Below are positions 34,146 through 42,263 of a DNA stretch of 48,987 nucleotides, piece after piece. The notes under the pieces are model-generated. The model was given only the letters and a program-made list of their open reading frames with translations, had not been told where the DNA came from and searched no databases. Source of the DNA: Streptosporangiales bacterium (GTDB taxonomy: Bacteria; Actinomycetota; Actinomycetes; Streptosporangiales; WHST01); assembly GCA_009379825.1 (NCBI GenBank), contig WHTA01000040.1, positions 1 through 48,987 of the forward strand. Reading direction: 5' to 3'. A program made the translations under genes and the position numbers. How positions within the stretch are numbered: position 1 is the first letter of the stretch; every line of letters begins with the position of its first letter.

Positions 34146-34930
34146 GTCCGATGACCGCCGTCGTCGACCGCCGCGGAAGACCTGTCGGCACTCGACAAGG
34201 GGGTAGCGCGATGGGCAGTGAGCCCGCGCACGATACTGAACAGGTGGAGCGCACGGAGGACGCGCCGGTCAGGTTCGCCGCACCGGCACAACTGCTCGAC
34301 CGCAAGAACGCCGCGGACTACATCGCCGAGGTGCTCCGTGACGCGATCTGCACCGGCGGCCTGCAGGACGGCACGGTGCTGAACCAGGTCGACCTGGCCA
34401 ACCAGTTCGGCGTCTCCAGGATCCCCATGCGCGAGGCGTTGCGCCTCCTGCAGAGCGAGGGTTTGGTCGAGTTCCGGCCGCGGCAGCAGGCCGTCGTCGC
34501 CACGCTCACCCCGTCGGCGCTCAGCGAGATCTACGAGATCCGCGAGCTGTTCGAGTGCCACCTGCTCGGCCTCGCCTTCGAGCACATCGACGACACGACG
34601 CTCACGCAGCTGCACGAGCTGGCCGACCGGATGGAAGCCACCGACGACGAACGCACCTGGCTGCCGTTGACGAGGGAGTTCCACCGCGTCCTGCTGCAGC
34701 CGGCGGACCGTCCGGTGATCCTCGAGGGCGTCAACCGCTACCGCAGGCTCGGTGAGCGGTACCTGTTCTTCGCCAGCGACCAACGCAAGCAGCGCAGGGA
34801 CGAAGCCAACCGGGAGCACCGCGCGATCATCGCCGCGCTCGAACAGCAGGACCTCGAGACCTGCCTGCGCGCTATGCGCAGTCACATCCGCGTCGCGTCG
34901 ACGCACGCGAAGCAGTCGCTGGCCCGGTAA
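34142..34930 (+). CDS. GntR-family transcriptional regulator with FCD domain
   Basis: A 262-residue regulator. The winged helix spans about residues 45-110 with QVDLANQFGVSRIPMREALRL as the DNA-reading helices, and the FCD effector domain follows (EIYEIRELFECHLLG, REFHRVLLQPADRPVI, EHRAIIAALEQQDLETCLRAMRSH). The GTG at 34142 overlaps the dehydrogenase stop and follows AGAGGT; an ATG at 34211 with AAGGGGG is an alternative that would drop an unconserved N-terminus. It is the likely regulator of the divergent importer/lyase operon through the 33189-33211 palindrome. Ligands of the family are usually short organic acids. Confidence 0.87.
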   Translation: MSPMTAVVDRRGRPVGTRQGGSAMGSEPAHDTEQVERTEDAPVRFAAPAQLLDRKNAADYIAEVLRDAICTGGLQDGTVLNQVDLANQFGVSRIPMREALRLLQSEGLVEFRPRQQAVVATLTPSALSEIYEIRELFECHLLGLAFEHIDDTTLTQLHELADRMEATDDERTWLPLTREFHRVLLQPADRPVILEGVNRYRRLGERYLFFASDQRKQRRDEANREHRAIIAALEQQDLETCLRAMRSHIRVASTHAKQSLAR

Positions 34931-34979
34931 CGCATCTCGCCGTCGACAGTGGACGGCACCCCCGTGAGGAGTGATCTGC

Positions 34980-36557
34980 ATGACGCAGACGACCAACTCT
35001 GCGCCACCACTGCTCGACCTCGTCGAGGAGGTGAACGCGCAGAAGGCGGCGGTGCTCGACGCGGCACGGCCGGACGCGGTGGCGGCACAGCGCGGCCGCG
35101 GCCGGTGGACGGCGAGGGAACGCGTCGACGCGCTCCTCGACCCCGGCTCGTTCGCCGAGATCGGGCAGCTGGCGGCACCTACAGGCACCGGCGAGCTGAT
35201 GCGCGACGTGGACGCACCGGCCGACGGCGTGGTCGTCGGCCGCGGCCTGGTTGACGGCCGGCCGGTCGTCGTGGTCTCGTACGACTTCACCGTGCTCGGC
35301 GGGTCGATGGGCCACGTCAACGACGAGAAGTTCTCCCGCGCCAGGCACGTCGCGCTGCGCAACGGCGTACCGCTGATCATCTTCGCCGAGGGCGCGGGCG
35401 CGAGGATCAACGAGCGGATGGGCTCGACCACCATCCGCGGCCACGAGCGGTTCTCCGACCTCAGCCTGCTCTCCGGCTGGGTACCCATCGTCTGCGGCGT
35501 TCCCGGCCCGGCGTTCGCCGGCCACGCCAACCTCGTTGCGCTGAGCGACTTCTGCGTGATGACCAAGGGCTCCGCGCTCGGCCTCGCCGGCCCGCGCCTG
35601 GTCGAGGCCGCCACCGGCGAGCGGGCCACCGCCGAGGAGATGGGCGGCAGCACGCTGCACGCGACCGAGCTGGGCTCCGTCGAGCTCGAGGTGCCGGACG
35701 AGGCCGCGCTCGTGGACGCGATCAAGACGTACCTCGGCTACCTGCCCACGAACGCCGGCCAGTCGCCGCCACGACACAGCTACTCCCCTACGGAGTCCGA
35801 GCGGCTGCCGGACAAGGTGCTCCGGCTGGTGCCGGACAACCCGAACACCGCGTACGACATGCGCCGGCTGGTGCGCTTGGTCCTCGACCCGGGCAGCGGT
35901 TTCGAGCTCAAGCCGACGCACGCGCGCAACGTCGTCACCACGTTCGGCCGGCTCGGCGGCCACCCGGTCGGCGTGATCGCGAACAACCCGATGTTCCTCG
36001 CCGGCGCCCTCGACACCCCGGCCAGCGACAAGATGGCCCGCTTCATCAACGTCTGCGACGCGTACGGGCTGCCGCTGATCTTCCTCGCCGACGTCCCCGG
36101 CTACCTCGTCGGCACCGCGGCCGAGCGCACGAACATCGCCAGGCACAGCATGCGGCCGCTGTGGGAGCTCGGCCAGTCCACCGTGCCCGTCCTCACCATC
36201 GTGATCCGCAAGGCGTACGGCCTCGCGTACCACACCATGGGCGGCGCCGAGTTCCACCCGGAGCTGATGGCCTGCTGGCCCACGGCGGCGGTCAGCCCGA
36301 TGGGCGCCGACGGCGCCACCAACGTCATCTACGGCCACCACGACCAGACCGCCACCGCCCAGCGGGCGGAGGTGCTCGACCAGTTCAGGGACCTGGAACA
36401 CCCGATCCACGCCGCCAGGCACGCGAAGATCGACGACATCATCGACCCGCGCGACACCCGCAGCGCGCTGCTGGCCACCCTGCAGCACCTCGCCCTGGCG
36501 GACCACCACACCGGTCACTGGCACCCACCGAAGAAGCGCGGCATCACCCCCGTCTGA
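34980..36557 (+). CDS. Acyl-CoA carboxylase carboxyltransferase (beta) subunit, divergent
   Basis: A 525-residue carboxyltransferase with two crotonase-like domains, of the propionyl/acetyl-CoA carboxylase beta type. The N-half has WTARERVDALLDPGSFAEIG, DFTVLGGSMGHVNDEKFSRA and AEGAGARINE; the C-half has RLGGHPVGVIANNP, DTPASDKMARFINVCDAYGLPL, VPGYLVGT and KAYGLAYHTMGG. The first oxyanion region reads VPGPAFAGHANLVALSDF instead of the common G-P-C-A-G-G-A-V-Y-S-P. This suggests a less studied branch and an unusual substrate. No biotinylated alpha chain is adjacent. GAGGAG at 34966-34971 supports the ATG at 34980. Its 3' end is duplicated downstream. Confidence 0.85.
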   Translation: MTQTTNSAPPLLDLVEEVNAQKAAVLDAARPDAVAAQRGRGRWTARERVDALLDPGSFAEIGQLAAPTGTGELMRDVDAPADGVVVGRGLVDGRPVVVVSYDFTVLGGSMGHVNDEKFSRARHVALRNGVPLIIFAEGAGARINERMGSTTIRGHERFSDLSLLSGWVPIVCGVPGPAFAGHANLVALSDFCVMTKGSALGLAGPRLVEAATGERATAEEMGGSTLHATELGSVELEVPDEAALVDAIKTYLGYLPTNAGQSPPRHSYSPTESERLPDKVLRLVPDNPNTAYDMRRLVRLVLDPGSGFELKPTHARNVVTTFGRLGGHPVGVIANNPMFLAGALDTPASDKMARFINVCDAYGLPLIFLADVPGYLVGTAAERTNIARHSMRPLWELGQSTVPVLTIVIRKAYGLAYHTMGGAEFHPELMACWPTAAVSPMGADGATNVIYGHHDQTATAQRAEVLDQFRDLEHPIHAARHAKIDDIIDPRDTRSALLATLQHLALADHHTGHWHPPKKRGITPV

Positions 36558-36638
36558 CCACCCGACCACCACACCGGACTCCAACACCACCGGCACCCAC
36601 CGAAGAAGCGCGGCATCACCCCCGTCTGACCACCCGAC
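36520..36638. repeat. Duplicated 3' end of the carboxyltransferase gene
   Basis: The 47 bp starting GGCACCCACCGAAGAAGCGC and running through the stop codon (36520-36566) are repeated exactly at 36592-36638, 72 bp later. A partial copy of the preceding GACCACCACACCGG is also present (36501-36514 and 36564-36577). The second copy is not part of an extended gene. The remainder of the region up to bioY (36639-36779) shows no gene. Confidence 0.9.
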
Positions 36639-36779
36639 GGTCGGTCGGCAAGGAGGGGCGCTACCAAAATGGGGGCGCAGAGTTGGCGGTACCGCTGGAT
36701 CCGGGCCGTGGGGCGGATCGGCGAGGATGGCGGGGGCCGGACGGCCTCATGACTCGACGTAGGGTGGGAGGAGCGTACT

Positions 36780-37388
36780 GTGAGCGACCGTGCGACGCGC
36801 GGCTTCCGGCCGGCTCGGGACCTCGCGCTGATCGCGATGTTCGCGGGCATCATGGCCGCCCTCGGTGCGGTGCCGGCATGGGCGCCGTTCGGGCTCGCGG
36901 TGCCGATCACGGCACAGTCGATCGGGCCGATGCTGGCCGGCTCGCTCATCGGCGCCAGGCGCGGCTTCGCCGCGATGGCGCTGTTCCTCGTCCTGGTGGC
37001 CGCGGGCCTGCCGCTGCTCGCCGGCGGGCGCGGCGGGATCGGCGTCTTCGCCGGGCCGAGCATCGGCTACCTGATCGCTTTCCCGCTGTCCGCGCTGGTG
37101 ATCGGGTTGATCGTGGAACGCGAGCTGCCCAGGTTTCGGCTACCGGTGGCGCTGGCGGCGAACCTGCTCGGCGGCATCGGGGTCTCGTACCTGCTCGGCA
37201 TCCCCGGGCTCATCGTGCGTGCCGGCCTGCCGCCGGACGCCGCGCTGCTCAGCGGCCTCGCGTTCCTCCCCGGCGACCTGCTGAAGGTCGTCCTTGCGAC
37301 GGCCGTCGCCAGCGGTGTGCACGCCGCGTACCCACGGTTCGCCGACGAGGCCAGAACGCGCCGCGAGCAGCACTCGAGCAGGCAGTGA
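36780..37388 (+). CDS. bioY: Biotin ECF transporter S component
   Basis: A 202-residue membrane protein with six hydrophobic segments. The BioY hallmarks are LALIAMFAGIMAALGAVPAW, PITAQSIGPMLAGSLIGARRG and GGIGVFAGPSIGYLIAFPL. The GTG start follows GGGAGGAG. It is the substrate-capturing subunit of an energy-coupling-factor transporter; the ATPase and coupling subunit are encoded 2 kb downstream in the same operon. Biotin uptake here fits the abundance of biotin-dependent carboxylase genes in the window. Confidence 0.92.
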   Translation: MSDRATRGFRPARDLALIAMFAGIMAALGAVPAWAPFGLAVPITAQSIGPMLAGSLIGARRGFAAMALFLVLVAAGLPLLAGGRGGIGVFAGPSIGYLIAFPLSALVIGLIVERELPRFRLPVALAANLLGGIGVSYLLGIPGLIVRAGLPPDAALLSGLAFLPGDLLKVVLATAVASGVHAAYPRFADEARTRREQHSSRQ

Positions 37389-38554
37389 CCCACCTCGACC
37401 TGGAGACGCTCGAACGGGCGGTTCGGACGTACGGCGAGGTGCCGCCAGGCACCGTGGTCGGCATCGACCCCACCGACGCCACCGACACGCTCACCCGACT
37501 GTACGCCGTCCGCCGCAGCGGTGGCGTACCACTGGTCGGCGCGGCCGACGGCCTGACCCGGCCGCCGCCGGACGCCGGCTTCGCCGTGCTCACCTCGGGC
37601 AGCACCGGCCGGCCGCGCGCCGTGGTGCGCAGCTGGGCGTCGTGGCAGTGCAGCTTCGCGCCGTTCTCCGCGGTCACCGGCATCGGCGCGGGCGACGTGG
37701 TCGCGGTGCCGGGGCCGCTGTCGGCATCGCTGTTCCTGTTCGCCGCCGTGCACGCCCTGGAGTCCGGCGCCCGGGCAGTGCTCACCTCGCGGTGGCAACC
37801 GGCGGCGGGGATCGCGGCCATCGCGGACGCGACCGCCGTACACCTCACCCCGACGATGCTCACCACGGTTCTCGACCGCGCACCAACCGCGCTCGCCGAC
37901 ACCTCGGTCGTCTGCGCCGGCGCCCGCCTCACCGAGCCGCTCGCCGAACGGGCGGCGGCCGCGGGCGCCAGGCTGACGCACTACTACGGGGCGGCGGAGC
38001 TCTCGTTCGTCGCGACCGGCGGCCACGAGCACGACCTGCGACCGTTCCCCGGCGTGGCCGTCGAGGTGCGGGCGGGCGAGATCTGGGGGCGCAGCGACTA
38101 CCTCGCCGCCGGCTATCTCGGCGCTACCGGCCCGCTGCGCACCGACGCGGACGGCTGGGCAACCGTCGGTGACCTCGGCCGTCGGCACCCCGACGGCCGG
38201 CTGCACGTCACCGGGCGCGGCGACCAGCTGGTGGTCAGCGGCGGCGCCAGCGTGCCAGTCGAGGACGTCGAGACCGCGCTGCAGACCGTGCTGCCCGGCC
38301 GCGAGGTCGTGGTGCTCGGCCTGCCGCACCCGCAGCTCGGCGAGGTGGTGACGGCGGTCGTCGTCGACGACCGCGAGTTGCCGGCCCGCGACGAGCTGCG
38401 GCGTCGGCTGGCCGACCTGCTCGAACCCGCGTACCGGCCGCGGCGCTGGCTGGCCGTCGCGGAGCTGCCGCGTACGCACGCGGGCAAGCCGGCCCGCGGC
38501 CGGCTCCGTACCGACCTGGCCACCGGCGACCTGGTGGGCCGCCCGTTACCGTGA
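37385..38554 (+). CDS. Short acyl-CoA synthetase (AMP-forming), YhfT-like
   Basis: A 389-residue adenylate-forming enzyme, shorter than the usual 480-550 because much of the N-terminal subdomain is reduced. The phosphate loop is VLTSGSTGRPRAV, the A5 motif YYGAAELS, the hinge region WATVGDLGRRHPDGRLHVTGR and the C-terminal catalytic Lys lies in RTHAGKPARGRLR. The start GTG overlaps the bioY stop. The order bioY, acyl-CoA ligase, thiolase matches the BirA-controlled yhfUTS operon of Bacillus subtilis, which suggests activation of a biotin-related acid or pimelate-like precursor. This is inference. Confidence 0.8.
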   Translation: MTHLDLETLERAVRTYGEVPPGTVVGIDPTDATDTLTRLYAVRRSGGVPLVGAADGLTRPPPDAGFAVLTSGSTGRPRAVVRSWASWQCSFAPFSAVTGIGAGDVVAVPGPLSASLFLFAAVHALESGARAVLTSRWQPAAGIAAIADATAVHLTPTMLTTVLDRAPTALADTSVVCAGARLTEPLAERAAAAGARLTHYYGAAELSFVATGGHEHDLRPFPGVAVEVRAGEIWGRSDYLAAGYLGATGPLRTDADGWATVGDLGRRHPDGRLHVTGRGDQLVVSGGASVPVEDVETALQTVLPGREVVVLGLPHPQLGEVVTAVVVDDRELPARDELRRRLADLLEPAYRPRRWLAVAELPRTHAGKPARGRLRTDLATGDLVGRPLP

Positions 38555-38561
38555 CAGCACG

Positions 38562-39698
38562 ATGACCGACCTGCCCGTACTCGTCGCCGCCCGCCGTACG
38601 CCGATCGGCACGGCGGGGCGCAGCCTGCGCACGGCCACGGTCGCCGACCTGGCCGCGCCGGTGCTGCGTGCGGTGCTCGACGACGCCGGGCTCGCGCCCG
38701 GCGAGGTCGACGAGGTGGTGCTCGGCAACTGCCTGGGCCCAGGCGGCAACCCCGCGCGGTACGCGGCCCTTGCCGCGGGTCTGCCCGACACCGTGCCGGG
38801 CCTCACCGTCGACCGGCAGTGCGCGAGCGGGCTGGCGGCCGTCACCGTCGGCAGCGCACTGGTCGCCGCCGGCCACGCCGGCCGGGTGGTGGCCGGCGGC
38901 GCGGAGAGCGCCAGCACGGCGCCGTGGCGGTTCTGGCCGCCGACGGACGGCTCGGCCGAGCCCGTGCGGTACGAGCGCGCACCGTTCGCGCCGGCCGAAC
39001 GCGGCGACCCGGACATGGGGCTCGCCGCCGACCTGCTGGCCGAGTCGGCCGGCGTCGACCGGGCACGGCAGGACGCCTACGCGGCCCGCAGCCATCGGCT
39101 CGCCGTAGCCGGCTGCCGGCACGGCGCGTTCGACCGGGAGCTGGTGCCCGTCCACGGGGTGACGGCGGACGAGCGCCCGCGGCCCGGCCTCACCGAGCAG
39201 CGGCTGGCCAAGCTACGACCCACGTTCCGCACCGACGGCACGGTCACCGCGGGCAACTCCTGCGGGGTCAACGACGGTGCGGCGCTCGTCGCCGTGCTGC
39301 CCGAGGCGGAGGCACGCGACCGCGAGCTGCCGTACCTGCGGGTGCTCGGCACCGCCACCGCGGGTGTCGACCCGCGCCAGCCGGGGCTCGGCCTAGTGCC
39401 CGCCGTGCAGCGGGTGCTGAAGGCGACCGAGCTGACGCTGGCCGACGTCGACGTCGTCGAGCTGAACGAGGCGTTCGCCGGCCAGCTGCTCGCCTGCTGC
39501 GACGCGCTCGACCTGGACCCGCAGCGGGTGTGCAGGGAAGGCGGCGCGTTGGCGCTCGGCCACCCGTGGGGTGCGTCAGGCGCGGTGCTCGTGGTGCGGC
39601 TGTTCAGCCAGCTGCTCGCGGCCGGCGGGCACGTCGGGCTGGCGGCGATCGCTGCCGGCGGCGGGCAGGGCGTCGCCATGGTGGTGCAGCGGCCATGA
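38562..39698 (+). CDS. Thiolase-family protein, YhfS-like, lacking the second active-site cysteine
   Basis: A 378-residue classical thiolase fold. The nucleophilic Cys is present in TVDRQCASGLAAV, and NEAFAGQLL and LALGHPWGASGA with the catalytic His are intact. The C-terminal motif normally reads C-x-G-G-G-x-G and here reads AIAAGGGQG, so the proton-shuttling Cys is Ala. Such a protein may be slow as a thiolase or have another acyl-transfer role. It sits between the acyl-CoA ligase and the ECF ATPase, and its stop overlaps the latter's ATG. Confidence 0.82.
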   Translation: MTDLPVLVAARRTPIGTAGRSLRTATVADLAAPVLRAVLDDAGLAPGEVDEVVLGNCLGPGGNPARYAALAAGLPDTVPGLTVDRQCASGLAAVTVGSALVAAGHAGRVVAGGAESASTAPWRFWPPTDGSAEPVRYERAPFAPAERGDPDMGLAADLLAESAGVDRARQDAYAARSHRLAVAGCRHGAFDRELVPVHGVTADERPRPGLTEQRLAKLRPTFRTDGTVTAGNSCGVNDGAALVAVLPEAEARDRELPYLRVLGTATAGVDPRQPGLGLVPAVQRVLKATELTLADVDVVELNEAFAGQLLACCDALDLDPQRVCREGGALALGHPWGASGAVLVVRLFSQLLAAGGHVGLAAIAAGGGQGVAMVVQRP

Positions 39699-40369
39699 TC
39701 GAGGTCGAGGGTGTCACCCACACGTACGGCGACTTCACCGCGCTGCGCGACGTCTCCGTCGCGCTCGACGAACGCCGCGTCGGGCTGATCGGCGCTAACG
39801 GGTCGGGCAAGTCGACGTTCGCCCGGCTGCTCAACGGGCTCGTCGTCCCCAGCCGCGGTCGGGTACGCGTGGACGGCCTGGACACCGCACGCGACGGCCG
39901 CAAGGTGCGGCGCCGGGTGGGCTTCTGCTTCACCGACCCGGACGCCCAGATCGTGATGCCCACCGTCGCCGAGGACGTGGCGTTCAGCCTGCGCAGGTCC
40001 GGGCTGCCGCGCGCGGAGATCGACGCGAAGGTGGCGAAGACGCTGGCGACGTTCGGCCTCACCGACTACGCCGACCACCCGGCACACCAGCTGTCCGGCG
40101 GGCAGAAGCAGCTGCTCGCCCTGTCGTCGGTGCTCGTGCTCGACCCGGCGCTGCTGGTCTGTGACGAGCCGACCACGCTGCTCGACCTGCGCAACACCCG
40201 CCAGGTCGTGGAGATCCTGCACGACCTGCCGCAGCACGTCGTGCTCGTCACGCACGACCTCGCGACGCTCACCGGCTTCGACCGGGTGCTGGTGTTCGAC
40301 GGCGGGCGCATCGTCTGCGACGCGCCACCGGCTGAGGCGGTGGCGCGGTACGAGGAGATGATGCAGTGA
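39695..40369 (+). CDS. bioM: ECF transporter ATPase for biotin
   Basis: A 224-residue CbiO-like ATPase. Walker A is GANGSGKST, the Q-loop region GFCFTDPDAQIVMPTVAEDVAFSL is typical of ECF-A proteins, the signature is LSGGQKQLLALS and Walker B LLVCDEPTTLLD. Coupled by 4-nt overlaps to the thiolase before it and the T component after it. With bioY and bioN it completes a dedicated BioMNY transporter. Confidence 0.9.
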   Translation: MIEVEGVTHTYGDFTALRDVSVALDERRVGLIGANGSGKSTFARLLNGLVVPSRGRVRVDGLDTARDGRKVRRRVGFCFTDPDAQIVMPTVAEDVAFSLRRSGLPRAEIDAKVAKTLATFGLTDYADHPAHQLSGGQKQLLALSSVLVLDPALLVCDEPTTLLDLRNTRQVVEILHDLPQHVVLVTHDLATLTGFDRVLVFDGGRIVCDAPPAEAVARYEEMMQ

Positions 40370-40971
40370 GCGCGGCACTGGGCCAGTACGTCGCGGGGCG
40401 CTCGGTGCTGCACCGGGCGCCGGCCGCGGTCAAGCTGCTCACCCTGGTCGCGCTCGGCGTCGGCACGCTGTGGCTGGACCGGTGGTGGCACGTCGCGGCA
40501 GCGCTGGCCGTCGTGCTGCTCGGCTACCCGGTGGCACGGGTACGCGTCCGCACGATGCTCGCCCAGGTGCGCCCGCTGCTGTGGATCCTGCTCGCCATCG
40601 GGGTGTTCCAGTTCGTCGCCGCCGGCTGGGAACGCGCAGTGGTCGTCACCGGGCAGCTGGTCGTGCTCGTCCTCGCCGCCGGCCTGGTCACCGTCACCAC
40701 GAGGACCACCGCGCTCCTCGACGTCACGGTGGCGGCCACCAGGCCGCTGCGCCGGTTCGGCGTCGACCCGGAGCGCGTCGGCCTGCTGCTCGCGCTCGGC
40801 GTACGGGCCGTGCCCACGGTCGCCTCGCTGGCCGCCGAGGTGCGCGACGCGCAGCGCGCCCGTGGGCTGACCTTCAGCCCGCGCGCGTTCGCCGTACCGC
40901 TGCTGGTGCGCTCGCTGCGCCGCGCCGACGACCTCGGCGAGGCACTAGCCGCCCGCGGCGTCGACGACTGA
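40366..40971 (+). CDS. bioN: ECF transporter T component for biotin
   Basis: A 201-residue membrane protein of the CbiQ/BioN family with about five hydrophobic segments. It starts with H-R-A-P-A-A-V-K-L-L and carries the coupling helices AAEVRDAQRARGL and SLRRADDLGEALAARG, containing the A-R-G type motifs that contact the ATPases. GTG overlaps the bioM stop. Last gene of the bioY operon. Confidence 0.9.
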   Translation: MSAALGQYVAGRSVLHRAPAAVKLLTLVALGVGTLWLDRWWHVAAALAVVLLGYPVARVRVRTMLAQVRPLLWILLAIGVFQFVAAGWERAVVVTGQLVVLVLAAGLVTVTTRTTALLDVTVAATRPLRRFGVDPERVGLLLALGVRAVPTVASLAAEVRDAQRARGLTFSPRAFAVPLLVRSLRRADDLGEALAARGVDD

Positions 40972-41068
40972 GCGTTGGCCGGTAGCGGCCGCGCAGAGCA
41001 CGCCACGGGTGCGGGTGACGTTGTTATGCTCTGGCCGTCTGCGTCCTGGACACCAGGAGGGAGCAACG

Positions 41069-41377
41069 GTGGTCTCTCTCTACCGGCACCGCGCCTCCGC
41101 GCGGGCGAACGAGCCACCCGAGGCGCGGTTGTGGCGCGGGGTCGCGCTGTTCAGCAAGGCGGGGATCGCCGTGGGAGCGGTCACGCTGATGACCGGCCTG
41201 TCCGATCCGGTGAAGTCCACCGGCCTGATCCTCGCCGGCTTCGTCAGCAACGCCCTGTCGAACGAGATGGCTCGGGTCGAGCGGACCCGCGGGCGGTCAC
41301 CCGCTGCACGGCGTCGCCCACAGAGCCACCGGCGACGCGACACCCCCGGTCACTACCGGCAGCCGCGCTCGCGCTGA
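41069..41377 (+). CDS. Small membrane protein of unknown function
   Basis: A 102-residue protein with a basic N-terminus (SLYRHRASARANE), one or two hydrophobic segments (LFSKAGIAVGAVTLMTGL and STGLILAGFVSNALS) and a very basic, low-complexity C-terminal tail. The GTG start follows AGGAGGGAG at 41055-41063. I do not recognise a family. It stands alone between the biotin operon and the convergent ABC exporter. Confidence 0.6.
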   Translation: MVSLYRHRASARANEPPEARLWRGVALFSKAGIAVGAVTLMTGLSDPVKSTGLILAGFVSNALSNEMARVERTRGRSPAARRRPQSHRRRDTPGHYRQPRSR

Positions 41378-41399
41378 GTGCCGGCTACCGGCTACCGGC

Positions 41400-42263
41400 T
41401 CAGGCGACGTCGCGGGTGGTCATCCTGGCGTAGGCCGCGCTGCCGAAGATCAGCACGTACACCAGCTGGACGACCAGGCCGGTGAGCATGTTGTCGGCGT
41501 AGATCGGGTCCCTGAGCAGGTCCGCGAGCGTCAGCCAGTAGTGCGTCGGCAGGTACGCGTGGATGACCTCGATCTGCGGTACGGCGTCCAGGATCTGGCT
41601 CACCAGCGGCACGGCGACCGTGGTGGCCATCGCCGCCAGCGGGGTCTCGACGAGCGACGAGACGAACACCCCGATCGCCGCGAGGCCGGTGAGGCTGGCG
41701 GCGACGTAGCCGGCGGCGAGCAGGCCGCGCCACAGCCCCTCGCCGTACGACAGCGAGACCCCGGAGATCGACGGCACCTCACCGCGCGGGAACAGGATCG
41801 CGCCCACGGCGACCGCCACCAGGTAGACGGTCAGCGCCGCGGCCAGGCAGAAGACCAGCACGGCGAGCAGCTTCGCGAACAGCAGCCGCGCCCGTCCGGC
41901 CGGTGCCACCAGCAGGTACCGCAGGGTGCCCTGGTGCGCCTCGCCGGCGAGGCTGTCGCCCGCGACCACCGCAACCCCGACCGGGAGGAAGAGCGGCAGC
42001 AGGAAGAACAGCGACACGAACACCAGGAACACGCCGTTGAGCACGACGCTGCCGATGAAGTTCGGCCCGCCGTGGTCGCCCGGGCTGGCGAACAGGTAGA
42101 TGACCACGCCCAGCAGCACCGGCACCGCCGCGTACGCCGCGAGCAACGCGTACGTGCGCAGCCGGCGGAAGGTCACCGACAGCTCGCTGAGGAACAGCCC
42201 CACCGGGTGGCCCGCACGCCGCTGCACCGGTGACTGCACGGTGTCGACCTCACTCGGTGACAT
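41400..42263 (-). CDS. ABC-2 type exporter permease
   Basis: A 287-residue membrane protein with six hydrophobic segments. The central G-E-A-H-Q-G-T-L-R-Y-L-L-V-A-P segment is typical of ABC-2 permeases of the NatB/YhaP kind. It follows its ATPase with a 14-nt overlap. Together with the LolA-like protein upstream it forms a three-gene operon. The exported substrate is unknown. Confidence 0.87.
   Translation of the reverse strand: MSPSEVDTVQSPVQRRAGHPVGLFLSELSVTFRRLRTYALLAAYAAVPVLLGVVIYLFASPGDHGGPNFIGSVVLNGVFLVFVSLFFLLPLFLPVGVAVVAGDSLAGEAHQGTLRYLLVAPAGRARLLFAKLLAVLVFCLAAALTVYLVAVAVGAILFPRGEVPSISGVSLSYGEGLWRGLLAAGYVAASLTGLAAIGVFVSSLVETPLAAMATTVAVPLVSQILDAVPQIEVIHAYLPTHYWLTLADLLRDPIYADNMLTGLVVQLVYVLIFGSAAYARMTTRDVA

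Noticed and set aside
36161-37384. Long plus-strand frame joined to the acyl-CoA ligase
   Set aside because: It overlaps the carboxyltransferase and bioY out of frame and crosses the repeat; the ligase begins at the GTG overlapping the bioY stop.
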